A stretch of DNA of 9,805 nucleotides from an uncultured Kingella sp. (GTDB lineage: Bacteria > Pseudomonadota > Gammaproteobacteria > Burkholderiales > Neisseriaceae): NCBI GenBank assembly GCA_916720425.1, contig CAKARD010000046.1, positions 1 to 9,805 on the forward strand, read 5' to 3'. Both the position numbers and the translations under genes were made by a program. Shown here piece by piece: positions 6,860-9,805 of this stretch; the first letter of the stretch is position 1, and each line of letters opens with the position of its first letter. The notes under the pieces are model-generated. The model saw nothing but the letters and a program-made list of their open reading frames with translations, had not been told where the DNA came from and searched no databases.

Positions 6860-8200
6860 TCATGATTCTGTAGCAATTTTAGGCTTACGGCCACGTTTGG
6901 TTGTAATGGTAGTGGTTGTGCTACTAGTAGATTTAGCACTATTACCACCACGCATTAAATCAAAAAAATCATCATTATTCTTAGTTTTTTTAACTTTATC
7001 TAACAAAAACTCCGCCGCTTCTATATCGTCCATAGGGTGAATCACTCGGCGCAATGCCCACATTTTTTGCAACTGATCTGCAGGCACCAACAATTCTTCC
7101 CGGCGCGTGCCTGATTTATTAATATTGATGGCTGGGAAAACACGTTTTTCAGCAAGTCGGCGTTCCAAGTTCAACTCCATATTACCTGTACCTTTAAATT
7201 CCTCAAAAATCACATCATCCATGCGACTACCTGTATCCACCAATGCTGTTGCAATAATGGTTAACGATCCCCCTTCTTCAGTATTACGTGCTGCACCAAA
7301 AAAGCGTTTAGGGCGATGAAGTGCGTTAGCATCTACACCACCCGTTAGCACTTTGCCCGATGTAGGAACAACTGTATTATAAGCACGTGCCAAACGCGTA
7401 ATACTGTCTAGCAAAATCACCACATCTTTTTTGTGTTCCACCATACGTTTAGCTTTTTCAATAACCATTTCTGCTACTTGCACATGACGCTGTGCTGGCT
7501 CATCAAAAGTAGAAGACACCACTTCACCACGCACACTACGAGTCATTTCAGTCACTTCTTCTGGGCGCTCATCAATCAACAATACAATTAATTCTACATC
7601 AGGATAATTGGTAGTAATCGCATGAGCGATATTTTGTAACATCATGGTTTTACCTGTTTTAGGAGGCGCAACCAATAAGGCACGTTGTCCCAAACCAATG
7701 GGGGAAATTAAATCAATAATACGACCCGTCAGATTATTATTATCCATTTTATCGCATTCTAATTTAATTTGTTCAGTAGGAAAGAGAGGAGTAAGATTTT
7801 CGAATAAAATTTTATGACGACAATGTTCTGGGTGATCACCATTTACGCTATCCAAACGTACCAATGCAAAATATTTTTCATCATTTTTTGGAACGCGTAC
7901 TGTACCTTCAATGGTATCACCCGTATGCAAATTAAAGCGGCGAATTTGGTGCGGAGAAACATAAATATCATCAGGACAAGCTAAATAAGAAGTATTTGGG
8001 CTACGTAAAAAACCATAACCATCAGGCAAGGTTTCCAGTGTACCTCTACAAATAAATTCTTGCCCATCTTTCATCATCTCGCGCACAATAGCAAAAACAA
8101 GGTCTTGTTTACGTAAACGATTGGCATTTTCAATGCCCATTTGTTCAGCTTGAGCCAGTAATTCAGTAATATGTTTGGTTTGAAGTTCAGATACGTGCAT
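6860..8200 (-). CDS. rho: Transcription termination factor Rho with C-terminal extension
   Basis: Rho is the hexameric RNA-dependent ATPase/helicase that ends transcription at C-rich, untranslated RNA. With the start at 8200 the protein has 446 residues: N-terminal Rho domain with LRKQDLVFAIV (29-39), the cold-shock-like RNA-binding domain with DGYGFLRSP (60-68), Walker A APPKTGKT (178-185), Walker B VVILLD (260-265), Q-loop LTGGVDANAL (285-294), and R-loop KGTGNMEL (336-343). A frame beginning at 8281 would add 27 residues, but MHVSELQTKH matches family starts and the upstream part lies in the leader; neither start has a clear Shine-Dalgarno sequence. E. coli Rho has 419 residues. The extra length here is a tail from about residue 418: a Ser/Thr-rich linker, then KRGRKPK (435-441) and IATES. 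This tail is unusual. The gene appears monocistronic, with promoter near 8300-8328. Confidence 0.97.
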   Translation of the reverse strand: MHVSELQTKHITELLAQAEQMGIENANRLRKQDLVFAIVREMMKDGQEFICRGTLETLPDGYGFLRSPNTSYLACPDDIYVSPHQIRRFNLHTGDTIEGTVRVPKNDEKYFALVRLDSVNGDHPEHCRHKILFENLTPLFPTEQIKLECDKMDNNNLTGRIIDLISPIGLGQRALLVAPPKTGKTMMLQNIAHAITTNYPDVELIVLLIDERPEEVTEMTRSVRGEVVSSTFDEPAQRHVQVAEMVIEKAKRMVEHKKDVVILLDSITRLARAYNTVVPTSGKVLTGGVDANALHRPKRFFGAARNTEEGGSLTIIATALVDTGSRMDDVIFEEFKGTGNMELNLERRLAEKRVFPAININKSGTRREELLVPADQLQKMWALRRVIHPMDDIEAAEFLLDKVKKTKNNDDFFDLMRGGNSAKSTSSTTTTITTKRGRKPKIATES

Positions 8201-8293
8201 AATGTTTAGATAAAAAATGCGATTGAGAGAATACTCGCAAGGGTTAGTAAAAATAAGGATGAAATTAGCCTGAAATGGCATATTAAAGATTTT
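8201..8293 (-). promoter_or_regulatory. Pyrimidine-rich rho leader, possible rut site
   Basis: The transcript between the predicted start (about 8293) and the rho ATG is rich in pyrimidines. Over the 81 bases at 8201-8281 I count about 19 C and 7 G, with many C/T-rich clusters. Rho is known to limit its own synthesis in E. coli by terminating in its leader, and C-over-G stretches are typical Rho-loading sites. The same frame as rho is open throughout, so there is no separate leader-peptide gene. The role as a rut site is an inference from composition. Confidence 0.4.
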
Positions 8294-8299
8294 TTTATG

Positions 8300-8328
8300 A
8301 TTTAATCACAGATAATTTTATTTGTCAA
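8300..8328 (-). promoter_or_regulatory. Predicted sigma-70 promoter for rho
   Basis: On the minus strand a perfect -35 TTGACA (8323-8328) is followed by a 17-base spacer and -10 TTAAAT (8300-8305), preceded by TGA as an extended -10 element. The predicted start near 8293 gives a leader of about 93 bases before the rho ATG at 8200. The box lies just after the hairpin that ends the lipoprotein gene upstream. Confidence 0.7.
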
Positions 8329-8346
8329 TAATAACAATCTTACAAC

Positions 8347-8391
8347 ATTAAAACAGTAACGAAATCTAATATCATTCGTTACTGTTTTAAT
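8347..8391. terminator. Perfect 17-bp hairpin terminator after the lipoprotein genes
   Basis: Bases 8347-8363 and 8375-8391 are exact inverted complements (core AAAACAGTAACGAA / TTCGTTACTGTTTT) around an 11-base AT-rich loop. The hairpin begins 16 bases after the stop of the 143-residue lipoprotein gene. The T-run (TTTT) is inside the stem and is followed by AATGTTGT, so it resembles an intrinsic terminator with a weak tail. It may also stabilise the mRNA 3' end. Confidence 0.75.
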
Positions 8392-8406
8392 CAAAGGTAT
8401 TATTTT

Positions 8407-8838
8407 TTAACGGCTAATATGCATATCAAATACTGCACCAGAAGACATGCGGCATTCACCCTTGCCTATTGTAGTAGAATTCATAGCGTAGTTACAAGCA
8501 ATATAACGACCACTAGGCGCACTACCATTAGCTGTACCGCGTCTTGAGTTGGCTTCACGTGTCGCATCACCAGAAAAATTCTCTCCACCAATATAAGCAT
8601 TAAAACGACCATGGCCTACTTGATCTACACTCACGGTTGCAGAAGCAGCACCCATGCGTTGGGCTTCAGCATTAACAGGATAAAGTCTAGCTTGCAAGAT
8701 ATTTACATTATTGTTCACATTTTGCGCCGTATTATTGGTAGATGCCACCACTCTTGTACTCTTACTGGCTGGTACAACATAACAAGCACTCAAAGCAACA
8801 CTTAATAAAGCCATAACGGCCAATCTAACTGTCATCAT
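8407..8838 (-). CDS. Predicted outer-membrane lipoprotein (143 aa), unknown function
   Basis: The precursor begins MMTVRLAVMALLSVALSAC, a clear lipoprotein signal with lipobox LSAC and lipidated Cys19; Tyr at +2 fits outer-membrane sorting by the Lol rule. The mature part has an Asn-rich low-complexity linker (about residues 33-46), then a conserved-looking core RLYPVNAEAQ (51-60) and GHGRFNAYIGGENFSGDATR (75-94). The C-terminal motif CNYAMNSTTIGKGECRMSSG has Cys115 and Cys129 as a probable disulphide, ending GAVFDMHISR. It resembles small proteobacterial lipoproteins with a closing GxGxC...GxVFxM pattern, whose function I do not know. The ATG pair at 8838/8835 sits after TAGGAG, with spacing of about 10 bases. 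A longer frame from 8910 is rejected because it runs through the 35-residue gene and would destroy the signal peptide. It follows that gene by 13 bases and ends before a perfect hairpin. Confidence 0.88.
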   Translation of the reverse strand: MMTVRLAVMALLSVALSACYVVPASKSTRVVASTNNTAQNVNNNVNILQARLYPVNAEAQRMGAASATVSVDQVGHGRFNAYIGGENFSGDATREANSRRGTANGSAPSGRYIACNYAMNSTTIGKGECRMSSGAVFDMHISR

Positions 8839-8851
8839 AATCCTATTTCTC

Positions 8852-8959
8852 CTAATCTTGCTGAATAGTAACATTAGTGCCAGGCGCAGGCTGAACGATA
8901 TAGCATGCACTTAACGTTGATAATACTAAACACGCCAATAATAATTTACATACTCTCAT
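8852..8959 (-). CDS. 35-residue micro-lipoprotein precursor
   Basis: A complete short gene starts with ATG at 8959 and stops with TAG at 8852. The product starts MRVCKLLLACLVLSTLSAC: a basic n-region (Arg2, Lys5), a hydrophobic core and lipobox LSAC with Cys19. The mature lipopeptide has only 17 residues (CYIVQPAPGTNVTIQQD). Tyr at +2 fits outer-membrane sorting. The binding site GAGGGGAA (8964-8971) is the strongest in the window, 4 bases from the ATG, which argues for real translation. Its stop codon overlaps the TAGGAG that serves the 143-residue lipoprotein gene, so the two are probably translationally coupled. Both mature proteins begin CY(I/V)V and share LSAC, which may reflect partial duplication. 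Small entericidin-like lipoproteins are a loose analogy only; the function is unknown. Confidence 0.8.
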   Translation of the reverse strand: MRVCKLLLACLVLSTLSACYIVQPAPGTNVTIQQD

Positions 8960-8963
8960 TATG

Positions 8964-8971
8964 TTCCCCTC
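8964..8971 (-). promoter_or_regulatory. Strong Shine-Dalgarno site of the micro-lipoprotein gene
   Basis: GAGGGGAA on the minus strand lies 4 bases before the ATG at 8959. It is the best match to the 16S rRNA tail in this window and decides the start of a gene too short to be called on length alone. Confidence 0.75.
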
Positions 8972-9019
8972 ACAATTAAAGTATTCATTTTAACCAGCTT
9001 AAAGAAAAAATAAAAGCCC

Positions 9020-9622
9020 TTATGCATTCCATTGCCAGTGCCTTTGATATGCGCCTAATACTGCATTAGGATACTTATTACTCCCCAAACTGCCATTATA
9101 CCGCGCCAAAGCACGATATAAATCATCGTTTTCCAAATTATTATAATGGCGTAAAATCGTACAACCATATCGCAAATTAGTGCGGATATCAAATAGATTA
9201 TGGTTAGGACTCCCAATATAGCGTTGCCAAAATGGCATTACCTGCATTAAACCTTTTGCACCCACACTGCTAATAGCATATTGTCTAAATGCGCTTTCCA
9301 CTTCAATTAGACCTAATATTACTTGTGGATTCAGTCCTGCCCGCGTGGCTTCATATTGAATCATAATCAGTAAACGCCGACGCATTAATTCATTATCTAC
9401 AAAACGGGTTAAACGTACCGACATTTCATTAAGCCAACGTTGACCATCAGATTGTTGCTGAAACACCAAGTGTGGTGGACTAGCATGTTCTACAGATTGG
9501 CGCATAATGCTGGCTACATCGTCAGATAATGTTTCTTCACGTTGTGCTCCAGCAACCACCCACGATGGTAACAATGAAGTAGCAGTAGACAATAAAATAT
9601 TACGACGTGATAAATTTATCAT
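9020..9622 (-). CDS. Lytic transglycosylase (SLT fold) with Tat-like signal
   Basis: This periplasmic or exported enzyme would cleave the MurNAc-GlcNAc bond of peptidoglycan with formation of 1,6-anhydro-MurNAc. The 200-residue protein opens MINLSRRNILLSTATSLLPS, with a twin-arginine SRRNIL motif and a hydrophobic stretch ending near AGA (24-26), suggesting Tat export. The SLT domain occupies roughly residues 80-197. The catalytic glutamate is Glu109 in IEVES, followed by AISSVGAKGLMQVMP (117-130) and the sugar-binding ALARYNGS (171-178). The C-terminus ends soon after YQRHWQW. The ATG at 9622 has only a weak upstream binding site. It stands alone between tRNA-Leu and the lipoprotein pair, 60 bases before the micro-lipoprotein start, with no strong terminator after it, so some read-through into the lipoprotein genes is possible. 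Confidence 0.92.
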   Translation of the reverse strand: MINLSRRNILLSTATSLLPSWVVAGAQREETLSDDVASIMRQSVEHASPPHLVFQQQSDGQRWLNEMSVRLTRFVDNELMRRRLLIMIQYEATRAGLNPQVILGLIEVESAFRQYAISSVGAKGLMQVMPFWQRYIGSPNHNLFDIRTNLRYGCTILRHYNNLENDDLYRALARYNGSLGSNKYPNAVLGAYQRHWQWNA

Positions 9623-9670
9623 AATTAAAAAATCTTTGTATCAAGACTATCTTTACATACTATTTTATAT

Positions 9671-9705
9671 AAAAAACAGCCTTACACTTTTAAATGAAGG
9701 CTGTT
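9671..9705 (-). terminator. Intrinsic terminator of tRNA-Leu
   Basis: On the minus strand AACAGCCTT (9697-9705) and AAGGCTGTT (9675-9683) form a perfect 9-bp stem with a 13-base loop. The 3' arm runs into six T (complement of A at 9671-9676). It lies 9 bases after the tRNA CCA end and protects the transglycosylase gene from tRNA transcription. Confidence 0.88.
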
Positions 9706-9714
9706 CTTAAATAT

Positions 9715-9804
9715 TGGTGCCCGAAACCGGAATCGAACCGGTACGCTCGTTTTAGGAGCGACGGATTTTAAGTCCGTTGTGTCTACCAATTCCACCACTC
9801 GGGC
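9715..9804 (-). tRNA. tRNA-Leu (anticodon UAA)
   Basis: A complete class II tRNA on the minus strand. The acceptor stem pairs GCCCGAG with TTCGGGC (one G-U pair), followed by discriminator A and an encoded CCA at 9715-9717. The D-arm region is GTGGAATTGGTAGACAC. The anticodon stem-loop is ACGGA-CTTAAAA-TCCGT, giving anticodon TAA, which reads UUA (and UUG by wobble). A long variable arm CGCTC...GAGCG is typical of leucine tRNAs, and the T-arm is ACCGG-TTCGATT-CCGGT. Total length is 90 bases including CCA, and the 5' end lies one base inside the window edge. A terminator follows at 9671-9705. UUA should be a heavily used codon in this AT-rich genome, so this tRNA is likely important. Confidence 0.97.
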
Positions 9805-9805
9805 A

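Noticed and set aside
8201..8281. N-terminal 27-residue extension of Rho from an ATG at 8281.
   Set aside because: No binding site precedes it, it starts only about 12 bases after the predicted transcript start, and the family start MHVSELQ matches the ATG at 8200.
3441..8561. The palindrome CACGTG occurs seven times (for example 3441, 3753, 4273, 5875, 6135, 7384, 8556), more than expected in AT-rich DNA.
   Set aside because: All copies lie inside genes and mostly arise from the preferred arginine codon CGT preceded by CA and followed by G; there is no regular spacing or intergenic copy.
8839..8910. Longer start for the 143-residue lipoprotein at 8910.
   Set aside because: It overlaps the micro-lipoprotein gene, would bury the lipoprotein signal 24 residues from the N-terminus, and lacks a binding site.
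9715..9804. tRNA-Leu as an integration site for a mobile element.
   Set aside because: No integrase, direct repeat of the tRNA 3' end, or foreign-looking genes are present on the visible side; the other side is outside the window.
1..9805. Neisserial DNA uptake sequences, searched because of the Neisseriales-like proteins.
   Set aside because: Neither GCCGTCTGAA nor its complement was seen by eye, and related dialects were also not found; the terminator stems do not contain them.

Overview
The window looks like chromosomal DNA from an AT-rich betaproteobacterium, most likely of the Neisseriales. The Rho protein begins with the MHVSELQTKH-type N-terminus and carries the APPKTGKT Walker A variant that I associate with betaproteobacterial Rho. 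The leucyl-tRNA synthetase also looks Neisseria-like to me from memory; this was not tested by alignment. By eye the GC content is about 38-40%. I found no neisserial DNA uptake sequence (GCCGTCTGAA or its complement). There are no signs of mobile elements, prophage or CRISPR, so this is mostly housekeeping DNA.

Layout, left to right. Bases 1-1439 are plus strand: the 3' end of an unidentified gene, then a low-molecular-weight protein tyrosine phosphatase whose stop overlaps the start of an EamA/DMT-family transporter (ATGA junction). A strong hairpin with an A-tract on one side and a T-rich stretch on the other (1449-1490) separates this unit from the convergent minus-strand genes.

Everything right of that hairpin is on the minus strand. 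In transcription order, a probable operon runs gloC/ycbL-like hydrolase, rsmA, an 85-residue exported protein, an orphan polar-amino-acid ABC ATPase, and leuS, ending at the hairpin. Upstream of it lies rho, with its own promoter, pyrimidine-rich leader and short intrinsic terminator. Upstream of rho is a lipoprotein pair: a 35-residue micro-lipoprotein followed closely by a 143-residue lipoprotein, ended by a perfect 17-bp hairpin. Further upstream are a lytic transglycosylase with a Tat-like signal, and a complete class II tRNA-Leu(UAA) with its own terminator at the right edge.

Functionally the region combines translation (LeuRS, tRNA-Leu, 16S rRNA dimethylation), transcription termination (Rho), detoxification (glyoxalase II type), amino-acid uptake (ATPase only) and cell-envelope proteins. 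I did not find a clearly new multi-gene system. The points most worth a second look are the C-terminal tail on Rho with an AT-hook-like KRGRKPK motif, the 35-residue micro-lipoprotein paired with a larger lipoprotein, and the odd 5' end of the 85-residue protein gene.
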